This document shows positions 1 through 12,395 of a stretch of DNA of 64,000 nucleotides, in pieces. The notes beneath the pieces were generated by a model. The model saw only the letters and a program-made list of their open reading frames with translations. It was not told the origin of the DNA and ran no database searches. The stretch comes from Marchantia polymorpha subsp. ruderalis (lineage: Eukaryota; Streptophyta; Marchantiopsida; Marchantiales; Marchantiaceae). The DNA lies in contig AP031354.1 of NCBI GenBank assembly GCA_037833965.1, positions 4,814,001 through 4,878,000 on the forward strand, in the 5' to 3' direction. Position 1 is the stretch's first letter. Every line of letters begins with the position of its first letter. A program made the position numbers and the translations under genes.

Positions 1-2400
1 TGAAAAATATTTTATATTAAATGATTTTTTTAAAAATTTATAATTGAGTTTTCTTCAATTTTTATTTCTAAAAATATATTTAAAATTATAAATTATAAAC
101 AGAAAAATATAAATCAATTTATTTGTGTGTAAAAAATTTTCTCACACTGTTTAAACTTATAAATTTTTATTATATACATAAATTATAACATAATGTGTTA
201 TGTTATGACTTTTTCTTTCCACATTACACATCCATTGATACATAAATAGATTATTCTTACCATATTATCTGAGCGCTGTTCCAGCATTAACTCAAGAAAA
301 GTATGAAATATTTATACCAAAAAGAGACCAGTTATAAGAGTGAAGCTCTTAGAAATCTTATTACGTTGCAGTGAATCCCAATAGCTACTACCAGTGACAT
401 AATACAAAAATATTTATGTGTAAAATAATTTGATGTATGTCAAATATGATATTTTATAAAAATTATTACAAATATTTTCTATTAAAATATGTATTTTATT
501 GTATTTATTTTTAAAAATTCTATAGAAAAACAAAATTTGTGATAATAAATAAAATTTTAGTCCACATCTTTACTTATAAATTTTTTTCAAACACCAAATT
601 TTTGTTGCAAAATTTTTTTTAAGGTTTTTTTTTCAAATTCTTTAAGAAATATTTTGACATTATTATTTCTTTCAAATTTTATTTTATTTTGATTTATAAG
701 CGCATATTACTAAATTATTTTTTGAATGATTATTTATTTATAAAATGTAAAATTTTCTTATTTGTATTAATAAAAGAATTTCAAAAACATTTATTGAAAA
801 TATTTAAAATTATAATCTGGTACATAAACTTTTTATAGGCTTAAATCAAAAGATAATGTTTTGGTTTGAAAATGTATTTTAAATCATTTAAAATTTATAT
901 AAACATCTAATTAGCAAAGTAGAACAAAATCTTTTGAAAATTATTATCTTTTCAAAAATATAATAAATTTTTTTATTTATTCTAAATATCACATCATTTG
1001 ACACATCAATCAATAGTTAGAAGCACACATGTTATTAGATTGATTTTATGTTATACAAATTATTATTATTTAAAAGATCTGATTTTTTTTAATTGGTGTT
1101 TTTTTTCTGAATTTATATTTTAGGAATGCATTACCATTTATAGAATGATAATCTACTTGAAAGAAATTAATCTAATATCAAACAGATTTTCTATATCTTT
1201 GATATTTTCACACATTGATTTTATGAACAACGTTGCTTCTACTTAAAAAGTCCGAAATTCAAACTATAACATTTTATGTTTATTTTATCAACTAAAATGA
1301 ATATAAACTTGATGTCATATTTTATATTACAATTTAATACATTTTCTTGTAATATTTTAGAAATTTTAGTCGTGTTTAAACTTATTGTAATCATATTTTG
1401 ACAGAAGTTGATCAAGGTTACATGAATAAGATTTTATCTATAATTTAATTTTGCTAAGAGTTATGATAAGCTAGTTTCATTTGCAATATATAAATAGACA
1501 TACAAAAATTATCCAAATAACAATTAGATAGTGTTTAATATAAGTATTTTTCATTTTATTCTTGTAGATATATCTTTCTTGACATGCAATTGTAATAATC
1601 TAAATTCGTTTTGACGACTCCAATTGACGGAAATGTTTTTTGATACAATGAAAATTTACTCTACTTATTCATTTTTTATATTTGAATTTAATGTTCTGAA
1701 TATGAATTCATTAAATTAATAATCGTATCAAAATCTGAAAAATATACTTGATAAATTTCTCATGATTTTTTTCAGATTATGCAGATCCAAGATAACTATA
1801 TACACACATAGACACACAAATGAATTTTAGTTTATTAGAATGTAAAATTTTAATATTAAATTTATAAAATATCACACAAAGGAAATTAAAAATATGCCGA
1901 TGGCAAAGTAAATGTCTAATGCATGACACAATATTCTTTTTATAAAACTCAATAAGTTAACTACTTTCAAAAAGTCAAGTGCGACGAGATGAGAAATAAG
2001 AATGTATCGAACTCTTTATAATACATTTATCCGAAATATGTTTCCAATTTAAAACATGGTTGGAGTTAAATTTTGTTGGTACAAACTATCAGTAGATAAA
2101 ATCTACCGAAGAGTGTAAAAATTTATTATTTATTTGCGTTTGATTCGGATAATATGTTAAAAAGTTATCTGGAATAGAATAAAGTTTCCAAATCTCTTCC
2201 GTTCTTATCAATAAACATGTAATAATTACTTCCGTAAAAATGAATTCCTTGATTTCTAATGTAAGCAACAATTTATTGGTATATAGCTTACAGGTGAAAT
2301 TGAGGTGTTCCAATCTAGATTGATTTTCCACAAGTATGCTACAACATGTTGACAAATGGCATCACCCCTCAAATGCTGTGGCATAGAAGACCAAAGAACG
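1..2400. other. AT-rich intergenic DNA, no gene seen
   Basis: This stretch is very AT-rich, with long runs of A and T on both strands. The only reading frames are short, biased in composition and resemble no known protein. I see no terminal repeats, RNA gene or conserved motif. It changes sharply to GC-richer DNA at about 2.43 kb, which marks the leader of the next gene. Confidence 0.6.
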
Positions 2401-2429
2401 CAAATCTAACTTGAAGGTGCTGGAAGTGG

Positions 2430-2926
2430 AAGATGAGTAGACAACAAGTCGAGAGAAGTGTACTTTACGTTCACTATACGCATAAACAGACTAGAGCCAG
2501 ATCAGAAGAGAAGATGTCAACGGGCCGCGCGCCTCGAGGAGCTCACAAGAGCGAGAAGCGATGGCCCCGAATATTCGCCAGGATTCGAACTTGTGGTCTC
2601 CACGAGGACGAGGCGCTCCCCTTCCTCGTCCTACGCGGCAGGCCGGAAGTGCCGTCATACGGCTACTTAAGGTCGTCCATCTCTCGGGGGATCTCCGTTG
2701 GGGATCTGCAGATTCGGCACGTGCCGGGTGCAAAAGCGCATCCTTCTATCTGGAATGTGAATTCGGACGGCCCGGTTGCTCGTTCCCCCGTTCCCCCTTC
2801 TCTCCCGGAGCGATCGCGAGGCAGAGGAGAAGGAGAAGGAGGACGAGGATTTGTGGGTTTTGGGTTTTGGGATTTGGGGGCGTAGAATCGAAGAGCGAGG
2901 CGAAGCGAGGGGGAGACGAGGGCGAG
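2430..2926 (+). promoter_or_regulatory. Probable promoter/5' leader of the DHAD gene
   Basis: GC content rises abruptly at about 2.43 kb and stays high up to the DHAD start codon. An ATG at 2561 is in frame with the gene with no stop between, so a protein 122 residues longer is formally possible. That extension is arginine-, proline- and glycine-rich low-complexity sequence. The ATG at 2927 instead opens directly into a normal plastid transit peptide, so this stretch is read as leader. The transcription start is not visible. Confidence 0.4.
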
Positions 2927-5900
2927 ATGGGGTTTGTCAGTGCGGTGGTGGGGGGTGCGCCTGTGGTGCTGGGGCAGGGAGCAGCGAGGAGATCGCTGGC
3001 TGGAGCCGCATTGCGCAAGGAGGAGAGGAAGACGGCGAGGGTGAGCAATGGGAGGAGCAGAGCCGTGCGCATTTGCGCCGTGCAGGCGCCCGAGGCACCA
3101 TCGCAGACGGTGGATAGTCCCGTGGGCGGCGAGACGATTCTGAACAAGTTCAGCTCGAGAGTCACTCAGCCCAAGTCGCAGGGCGCGTCGCAGGCCATCT
3201 TGTATGGAGTCGGATTGACCAAGGATGATATGGATAAGCCCCAGGTCGGCATTTCCTCCGTGTGGTACGAGGGCAATACCTGCAATATGCATCTGCTGAA
3301 ACTGTCCGAGGCCGTGAAAGAGGGCGTGCGGGAAGCCGGAATGGTGGGATTCCGCTTCAACACGGTCGGTGTCAGCGATGCCATTTCCATGGGAACCGAG
3401 GGCATGTGCTACAGTCTGCAGTCCCGAGATCTCATTGCCGACAGCATCGAGACCGTGATGGCTGGCCAGTGGTACGATGGCAACATTTCACTGCCGGGTT
3501 GTGACAAAAATGTAAGTGATTTCAGTGGGAGGTGAACGTGCCTGCATATGGAAATTGAGTCTTTTTTTTCCGGTTTTTCTTCTTGGTGGGACTGTGTGTA
3601 TACTTATGTCTGGATGTTGGTTTGCCCTTGAATCTGGGTCTGGAAGAGCTATCGAGAGTCATTCGTTTTTACAGAGTCCAGGTCTCTTACACGATTCTTC
3701 CCTATATGAGATGAGAGAAATCACTCCCTACAATGAAGTTTGAAGTTCGGAATGTAACTCATTGTCAACAGATGCCAGGTACTGTCATCGCTATGGGACG
3801 GTTGAATAGACCCAGCATTATGGTTTATGGAGGAACCATCAAGGTGAGGTTTTTTGAAGGATTCTTCTAATACCTTATTACAAGGTTTGTGTAGATGTGG
3901 TTGCAGCTTCGGAAATGCACGTCATTTCCGGTTGCAAGTTCTGGCTGGCTTGATGTGAAAGGCATCACAGGGTGCAGCATGTTTGCAAAATTTGAGGTTT
4001 TGAAGTGGCGAATGAGCAATTCTTGCTAGGAAGTTGTGAGAAAGTCTTCAACGTATAAGGTAGCAGTTTTCTTCCTGAATATGAGTGTCGATAACTTTGA
4101 ATGTCACTTTTTGCACGAAACCATCGTTGAAAATCGTTTTGATTTCACAGCCAGGAATTGTGGGAGAGAAGAGCTACGATATTATCTCAGCTTTCCAGGT
4201 ATTTTTTGTGGAACTTCTTTCGTTTAAGTCCGTAGCATTTCCGTTTGTTGTTACTGGATTGGCTTTAAGTCTGAGGGCGAACAAATAGCTCATGAGTGTA
4301 TACACATTCCTTTGTCTTCTGCACATCTGTATTTCGAAAACTGCTTCCATTAATTCTGATCTATTCTCCGTGGGACTTGTCGTTGTCCAGACTTACGGAG
4401 AGTATGTTGCCGGGACGTTGGAGGAGGAGGAAAGGATGAGCGTCCTGAAGAATGCATGTCCAGGTGCAGGAGCTTGTGGTGGGATGTATACAGCAAATAC
4501 TATGGCCAGTGCCATCGAAGCTCTCGGCATGAGTCTCCCATACAGGTGTGCATTTCAGTAGTCTCTTACACTGCTAGCAAATTGGAAGAATGTTGACAGT
4601 TTCTTGATATTGAAAGTAATATTTGTTTCAATCTTGATATTAGTATGACATCTCTGAAGGCAATTCTGTAAATATTTAACGTAACTAATCACGACACACT
4701 CATTTAAGATTTCCTTGTTTAACATTTTAGTGGTCCACTGGATTGTCGTGAGTAAGATCTTTAAACTTGAGGCTACCCCGTTGAATGATAGTACACTCCA
4801 TGCAGCTGCTTCAGATACGAATGTGTTGGAGTATGGATGACAACTGAACGTTTATTTTCAGTGATACCCCAACGCCGTGTAATCTTGGTATTCCACGAAC
4901 TCATTGTGCCCTTTCTGATGGATGCAGCTTAATCAAAACCGTATGTCTTGTTCCCCTGCAGTTCCTCCATTCCTGCTGAAGATCCTCTGAAGATTGAGGA
5001 GTGCAAATTGGCGGGCAAGTATCTTTTGGAGCTTTTGAAGAAAGACATCAAACCGCGTGACATTATTACCAGGGCAGCTTTGGAGAATGCCATGGTGATT
5101 GTCATCGCCCTTGGTGGCTCCACAAATGCCGTCTTGCACCTCATGGCCATTGCCAGGTACGTATCAAGTTAAAATCCTACTGTCCAAGTTTTCACAGAGA
5201 GTTCATAAGATTCAAGTTTACAGAACTAAACCTTTGTAGTAACTTGAGCCAGGTATAGGTCTCGTTGGCGGGGACTTTTATTTCGCAGCTTCCAGATTTT
5301 GACGGAACTAACTCTAGCAATTTTTTTAAACTTTTGATTTTCACTACAACTGGTTTCCTACTTGCAGGTCTGTTGGCTTGAACTTGACTCTGGACGACTT
5401 CCAAAGTGTTAGCGACAGAGTACCTTTCCTCGCGGATTTGAAGCCAAGTGGCAAATATGTTATGGAGGACCTTCACAAGGTATTTAAGTAATTCTCTGGA
5501 TGGAATCAGTATTGTTGAAATACTGAAGTGTACATAATTGAACCAGACAATCTAATTCCAGACGAAATCTGCATGGCTCAGGTTGGAGGCGTTCCAGCTG
5601 TATTGAAATACCTGTTGGAGAAGGGCTTTATTGATGGTAGCTGTCTTACAGGTATGAGAATCTCGTCCATTTTGATCTGCATATCTGTTGCTGTATTGTA
5701 CGTTACCTACTCAGGAAATTTCTCGGTATCTTCTAGGTCATATACGCTAGTATATGACCCACCCTCCGATAACTAAATTTGGTCTGTTAATATGTCCAGA
5801 GCGTTTTCAAGACTGGGATTTTATGGCTTACATTTGTATGAAACAACCCTGCTGTTTCTTGTTGCAGTAACTGGAAAGACACTAGCTGAAAACCTTGAGA

Positions 5901-7585
5901 GTTGCCCACCTCTATCAGACGGGCAGGTAAGCTCGTATCTTCTCAACACATGAATGATTCTCTTAATTGAACGGACAATGAGACCACATCTTCGCATGAG
6001 GCTGCCAATTTCTTTCAGTATTGAGGTTTAGAACGAGAGAGACTGACTAATCCACCTCAAACGTCGAATCGAGTTAGCCTCAAAATGATTTATTCATGTT
6101 GCTTCTCCAGAAAGTTTTCATGCCCCTTGAAACTCCAATGAAGAAGACTGGTCACATTCAAATTCTTTATGGTAATGTTGCGCCACAAGGGAGCGTTGCG
6201 AAGATCACTGGGAAGGAAGGACTATATTTCTCTGGTATGCTCTGCAGCTAACCTAAACTCAAAAGACTTAGATATGTCCCTTCATACGAGTATTCCTTTT
6301 ACGAAGCTAGACACCTCAACTCTTCAACTACAGATGTCCTTGTGTTCTAGTTTTAAAGGACATGTCTCTAACATATGATTGTGGAACGCAGGGCCTGCTA
6401 GAGTATTTGATGGAGAAGAAGCCATGTTGGCTGCACTTTCCAAGAACCCGCAGAGCTTCAAGGTACTTAGACTTTGACCTATTAAAAGTTTACTAGAGGT
6501 CAATCCTCTCTTCGACTTCTGGTCCAATCATACCATCTCCTTCCCAAATTATAATCTACTGTAGTTGCGCTTGTATCCAACAGAGCTGACTTTCTTCTTA
6601 ATGTTCACTCAGGGTACGGTTATCATTATCAAAGGAGAAGGCCCCAAGGGTGGTCCAGGAATGCCAGAGATGCTCACACCGACCAGTGCAATCATGGGTG
6701 CCGGTCTTGGCAAGGTCTGGCTGAGATACGACTAGTCTAGTTTTAGATCTTTGGCCACTGCAGCTCATTATAATCCTCATTATTGGAGAAGATGAAACAC
6801 ACATACACGAGCAACCTTAGACCATAACTGACCCTCTGCCGTCTGTCACATGCAGGATGTCGCTCTCCTAACCGATGGAAGATTTTCCGGTGGATCTCAC
6901 GGATTTGTGGTTGGTCACATTTGTCCTGAAGCACAGGTATGTCCATATGTTCCGACCTGTTCCTTCTGAGGTTTGAGAATGAGTTGATGATAACTGTGCA
7001 CCTCGAGTGGTTTTCATCTCTCCAGCCCATTGGGCGGTGCTCCCACAAGCTTGAAGCTGTTCTTCTCAACATCTTTCATTGCACAACCTTTTGATCCTCG
7101 AACTCAAACTGGCCGCTCGTGACAGGTCGGGGGACCTATTGGTCTGGTACGAGATGGTGATTTGATCACCATGGATATAGAGAAGCGGAGTATCAACTGT
7201 GATATTTCAGATGCCGAAATGGAACGAAGGCGTCAAGAGTGGGTGGCACCACCTCTTAAGGCAACAAGGGGCACACTGTACAAGGTATGTCCTGTTTAAA
7301 GACGTACCAAGTCAGAGTTGACTTGACTCGAACATTAATCATGTCCGAGTTCATGAAAGCATAAGTCCATAAAAGTAAATTTCATGTGCAGCAAAATGTG
7401 GTAGGAGAAATGACTCCTGGAAGGATGAATTTTCTGAATTGGAGTCTACGGCTCTGAACATCGGCGTCATCTTCTGTAGGATTGAAATTGATCCGTGAAT
7501 TGACAACTTGTATGCTGTGTGTTGATGCTTGCAGTACATTAAGACGGTGAAATCAGCTTCAGAAGGATGTGTAACGGACGAATAG
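2927..7585 (+). CDS. DHAD: Dihydroxy-acid dehydratase, plastid (branched-chain amino acid synthesis)
   Basis: Converts 2,3-dihydroxy-isovalerate and -methylvalerate to the 2-oxo acids of the valine and isoleucine pathways, in the plastid, using an Fe-S cluster and Mg2+. Fourteen GT-AG exons: 2927-3511, 3772-3843, 4151-4198, 4391-4545, 4962-5156, 5368-5479, 5582-5651, 5868-5926, 6111-6234, 6392-6462, 6613-6714, 6856-6936, 7126-7284, 7535-7585. Phases close to 627 residues, near the usual plant length of about 608. Residues 1 to about 50 form an Ala/Arg/Ser-rich transit peptide. Conserved IlvD/Edd motifs include [29 protein letters not shown] and FSGGSHG, which hold the cluster cysteines, the metal-binding Asp/Lys and the active-site Ser. 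It ends GCVTDE, as in plant relatives. No defect is seen. Exon borders come from homology and phase, not transcripts. Confidence 0.95.
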
Positions 7586-9296
7586 AATCGAAGGAATTAA
7601 AATTGTAACGAATCTTAAATATGTTGGTGACAAGCTTTTGGTCCACACCAGTTTTGTTTGGTGCTCAAGGAGGGCAAGTCGTATACTCATTCCACTGTTC
7701 GAGATGAATCACGGGAGCTTGTGGTGACGAGCAGTTGCTCCAAGCTACTATCGAAATTCAGATTTTGACCTTGTCACTAGTGACAGTGAGAGTTAGAGTA
7801 AGTTCGTACACCTCGTTTTAGTTGTGGGATGAAAGCCAATTCTTTGGTGTAGTTGAAGAGTTATACTACCCTTTTAATAAAATCGGCATTCTCTTGGGGA
7901 AATTACTCCTGAGCTGCGTTTTTCTTCTTTTCGGTGATTTTCTTAAGTCTCCTACCTCTTGTAATAGGAAGACCAACTTTTCTCATATTTTCTCATTCTT
8001 TTCTCATGCTGGGCTCAACTCTTTATATTCCAACGGGACCACAGCGTGCCGTTGTATCTGATGTTGGAAGAACCATGGAAACGAACCAGTTCTATCACAT
8101 GCATTCAGCTGAATGGTACAGAGACGACCACAGTAACTACAGGACGGACAGTGGGGGCTTTGTAAAATACTTTGGTACAATTGTCACGCATATCCTGCGT
8201 AGGTTGTGAACAGGCAACGTTCACGACACGTCAGAATTCATAGGGATTTATTGACACCTCCGATGGTATGTATAGGAGTGTCCGAAACAGCTCATTCTTC
8301 ACTATGTCATACTTCACTAGAAAACAACCTAAAAAACAAAAAAACAAACCCCTGAAGCATTAAATTTAAGCAGTAGTTAATTAAGCTCGTGGACTAACGA
8401 GCAAGTCTAACGAGTCACATGTTAAAATGATACCGATACCGGCAAGGTTCAAGACGATGGCAGGAGCGAATAATAAAACACATAATACAGTAAAGTATAC
8501 GACGACGAGAGGACCCCGTCAAGCCGAACAGCGATGAAACCATATGGGCAGCATGGGGCTAGATATACCCTGGACCCCAATAAAACCGCACAACAAAATG
8601 GAAGAGATAAAAGGGAAGAATAACGAATTGACAGGTGTCATTCCACGCAGGACGAGAGAAGACCGGCGACTAACAGGAGGGTGACGTGGCAGGCAAGAGA
8701 AAAGGCCGCCCAGGATCTATCCAGTGCCCCGCTGGCGGGCCCGCCCGCAGTCTTATTAAGAAGCGCCAACAGCCGCAAAGCAGTCGCTCGCGTCGAGGAA
8801 ACGAGGGTTTAGATTGGAGAGAGGGCGACGGGGAGGATTAGAGGAAGAGGAAGGGGAGGCAGCAGTGACAGGGATCTGAATCTTGGCCCAGTGTTGTAGC
8901 ATTGATTGCATGCGCGCATGTGGGAGTGAGCAGCAGACATGCTGCATGCGCGACCGAATTATGGCTTCTGATCTCGGGCGCCGCGGAATTTCGAAGCTCG
9001 AATTATGTAGCGGTGGGTGGGGGACAGGCGCTCGCGCTTGGTGACGACTTTAATTGGGATCGAGGATTGATCGCACTCCCTTTGCGTTCGTCGGGATTTC
9101 GTGAGGCTGGTTGGGTTTTGGTGCATGCGGCAATGCGGAGAGAGGTGAGAGTGGATGCAGACGTTGGAGTCGTCTTGGGCTGATCTGACCTACCTTCCTG
9201 GCTTCGTTGCTCTTCTTCGACTCCGTAACGCTTTTTGGTTGGAGGCAGCTTGTTATTATATCGAGTGTTCTGACTGGGGATGCGAGTTGAGGATAG
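7586..9296. other. DHAD 3' flank and upstream region of the NLA-like gene
   Basis: The first part, to about 8.4 kb, is the DHAD 3' untranslated and downstream DNA, with no protein resemblance. From about 8.6 kb the sequence becomes GC-rich and contains a GTGACGTGGCAG ACGT-core box near 8.68 kb, consistent with promoter and leader of the gene starting at 9297. No further gene is recognised. Confidence 0.45.
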
Positions 9297-11613
9297 ATGA
9301 AGTTTGGCAAGAAGTACAGCGTTTTCGTGGAGACGGAGGCACACAGATTGCTTCCGGAGTGCTCTAATGTGGAATTTAAACGTTTCAAGAAGCTGTTGAA
9401 AAGGTGTCCCCTTCATTGTGCTGCGAACGAGTCTTCTTCTTCCGAAGAGGCTTTAAGTTTGGGTGTTTCTGTTCCCGACGATGCTTCTACTACCTCTGAT
9501 GATGAATGTCATCCTCAGCAACGCTCTCAAAGCGTTGAAATGCATGAGTTTTCCTGTCCAGGTGAGAGTTTTAAGGACACTGTCTTTGCGGTGCTTTTAT
9601 GGCCTTGCACTCTATCGTACGTGTTCCCGAAGACCGTCCGTCTGGACTTCAATCTCGAGTGTCCTATTTGCCTGGTTTGTCCACTGGACCTCGACTTCAC
9701 GCTGAAAGCTTTCAAGTTTTGAAATTCATCATTTGAATGTAATCTGCTCTACATGCAGCCCGCGGCCGAAAATGAAAGAAATGTCGTGTGCTCTCGTTGA
9801 TTCTAGCCTGATTTGAGTTCCATGTTTCGCCTGCGCAGCTTGTGATGCTGAGTTCTTCCCAGATCTTCTGAAAGCGGTTTCATCTGTCGTGGATTACTTC
9901 ACAAAGTCGTCACGTCAGTTGCGCAATCTTCACTTGGCAACGGGACCCAGGAGGCTTCTCCTACGATTGAAGACCAAAATCAGCCCCGATACTCCAAACA
10001 TGATGAAAGTTGGAAACACCTTAGTCTCGTACGGCTGCATGAACGCTTTAGCAGTTCGCAAAATTTTAAAGAAATATGACAAGGTAATATATTAGAGCCA
10101 TATGTTTAGTCGAGTATGCTGCCTTTTCTGATATTACTGCGGATTTTGCTTCAGCCTAACAGTTCACATTTTAAGATTTTCCGCCAGATGTCGAAAGCTT
10201 GCCAGCACGGTCCACCAATGTGAAGAGAGTTCAGATTACGTGCCAGGTAAAGTTGACTCTCACCATTGCCAACAGTATGCGGACTTTGGATCTTTTCTTA
10301 CGATTTTTATGAACTATCTTACAGGTACATGGCTCGCTCAATGGAAGAGAGTTCAAGACCAAGCTTCAAGTCATGCATGCAGAACTGTTACAATCACCAT
10401 GGTTAATTGAACTAGGCGCTCTTGCGATCAATCTCATGGCTCCCAAAGTACCGAGGCCCTTATGTCTAGCAGATTCAACTGATTCTATGCATTACGGTCA
10501 AGCGCATCAGTCCTTCCAAGCACAACAACTGGACTACTGGACCTGTGACTTTGATAGCGAGAAACACACTTTATCGTACGTGTTCCCGGAGACCGTCCGT
10601 CTGGACTTCAATCTCGAGTGCCCTATTTGCCTGGTTTGTCCACTGGACCTCGACTTCACGCTGAGTGATTTCAAGTTTTGAAATTCATCATTTGAATGTA
10701 ATCTGCTCTACATGCAGCCCGCGGCCGAAAATGAATGAAACGTCGTGTGCTCTCGTTGATTCTAGCCTGCATTTAATCCGCGTGCTCAGATTCCCAAGCA
10801 GTCCGGGGTAAGTGAGAAGTGATTTTAAGTTCAGCCGACTTCCAAACGGGATGCCATCAGGCAGATGATGATGAGTCAATATCGTGGCCTGCCAACAGGA
10901 AGTCGTGTTCGACCCAGTTGCGTTAGGATGCGGCCACATCTTTTGCAGGAGCTGTGTATGTGCAGCGGCCTCTGTGCCGGCATTTCAAGGAGTCAAAGCA
11001 GCCCGTCGAGGAGACAAATGTCCGATATGCAGACAGGTGCTGGCCCCACCCACCTCATCGTGGCCTTCCCAACCCCACCACGAGAATATGCACTTTGGTT
11101 GCGGTTCACAAGTTGGCCGTCAAGTCTGGATTCTGCTCGTATTCCATTGATGTCTATCATCTGCAGTAGCTGTTCAAGTAAACAGGAACTTACATGTGGA
11201 AGATTCCGTCATGTGATTGCCCTTTTGCCGCAGAATACTTTTAGACACTGAGTGACTTCATGAAATTTGAATTGATTCTCGTACTCTTGGTACCTGACCG
11301 AGTTTCATACTTGCTGTAGTCTGGAGTTTATATCACCGCAATGTATCTGGATGAACTCGCGGTTATGATAAAAATCAGGTACTTGCAGTGGGGACCGGCA
11401 CCGATTGTTCCAACTTTTACCCTTTCCAACGACTTTATTGAGTTCTGTTTCTCTCTTGTCTGCTATGTTTCCAACTGTGGTTCTCGAGGTGTCGTGTGTG
11501 TGTGCAGGTGCGAAGAGTATTTCCACGAGCGGAAGCTTGAAGAGCGAGAGGCTCGTCTAAAAGAAGCCAAAGAATACTGGGAAAGGGAAGCGGTGGCCAT
11601 GATGGGATTCTGA
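9297..11613 (+). CDS. NLA: NLA/BAH1-type E3 ubiquitin ligase (SPX + RING)
   Basis: In Arabidopsis this family ubiquitinates PHT1 phosphate and nitrate transporters at the plasma membrane, and the SPX domain senses inositol pyrophosphates. Six exons: 9297-9561, 9839-10083, 10325-10633, 10899-11036, 11320-11378, 11508-11613, giving 373 residues (Arabidopsis NLA is about 335). The SPX domain starts at the extreme N-terminus (MKFGKKY) and continues through CPACDAEFF, the KKYDK helix and MHAELLQSPW. A C3HC4 RING starts at about residue 269: CPICL, then GCGHIFC, then CPICRQ, split across exons 3 and 4. The C-terminus is a charged helix ending in AVAMMGF. Phases agree at every junction. Intron 1 contains a recent copy of half of exon 3 (see the repeats). 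Function is inferred from the family; a miR827 site was not looked for successfully. Confidence 0.9.
9608..9810 (+). repeat. Copy of half the RING exon, inside intron 1 of the NLA-like gene
   Basis: About 203 bp nearly identical (roughly 96%) to 10567-10769. It contains the coding end of exon 3 (from TLSYVFP to ECPICL), its GT donor at 9675, and the first part of intron 3. The frame from exon 1 stays open through this copy, and its donor has the same phase as the exon 3 donor. This is direct-repeat duplication of host DNA, with no transposon ends. Confidence 0.9.
10567..10769 (+). repeat. Original copy of the duplicated RING half-exon
   Basis: Source copy of the 203-bp direct duplication. 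It is the 3' part of real exon 3, to 10633, plus the first 136 bp of intron 3. It is chosen as the original because the sequence before it is continuous SPX-to-RING coding sequence, whereas the copy at 9608 starts in the middle of intron 1. Confidence 0.85.
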
Positions 11614-12395
11614 CCTGATTCTGATCCATCACTCTCGCTCGTGTGGGCCGTGGCCAGTCTTTGATCCTCGTAAGGTGTTGGGGATCTGAAACCTATCGGA
11701 AATAGAACGATAAATGTAAATGTATTGTACAGGTTTCCTCTGAATATGATCACGGAATTCAATATTGCGATAGCCCGACGACATTAAGTCGAAGAGCAGC
11801 CTTGTGAAAAAATGATTTAACGTATGGGATTCTTTGATCATGAACTCAATAGCCCGAGCTTTCTTTCCAAATCTTTTGGATGCATTTGGAGCTTCTTACG
11901 CAGCATGATTCACTTTGCAAATGTCACAAGAGCTGCCGGCCCGCCAAAATCAAGACGAAGAGTATCCTTCTGGATACATTTACGATATAAACTATCAATC
12001 TGGATATCTGGAAATTGATCTAACACTGGATCGTTCCTCCGAGTCTTGTAAGGTCCAGTTACATGTAACTACGTGCAGTAATCTAGAGGCTGTTACAATC
12101 GTAGCTTTAACATGTAACTACTGATTGCTGAGTAATTTTGACTTTCGTACCCCTGGAAGCAGAAGTCCATCTCTAAGTAAGCATCGTCGGGAATTCCTCA
12201 CAGAGTATCTCCACGGAAAACCAATCAAGTACTGTAATAAATATAGCCGAGAGTGGACCGAGTAAGAGTCAACATGTCAAGTTGTTCAGTTCGTTGAACC
12301 TTCTGACGTGATCTTTGAATCAGATTTAACCGAAGACAGTTTCGCCCTAGCGAGAGGTGGCACAAAATAAACAAAGGAACTCGAAGTAAAGGCTG
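11614..12395. other. NLA 3' flank
   Basis: Downstream DNA of the NLA-like gene with several A-rich stretches usable as polyadenylation signals, for example AATAAATATAG near 12.24 kb. A perfect 14-bp palindrome, AGTTACATGTAACT, lies at 12057-12070. No gene is recognised. Confidence 0.45.

Noticed and set aside
2561-2926. In-frame upstream extension of DHAD (122 residues)
   Set aside because: Low-complexity Arg/Pro/Gly sequence with no family counterpart; the ATG at 2927 starts a typical transit peptide.
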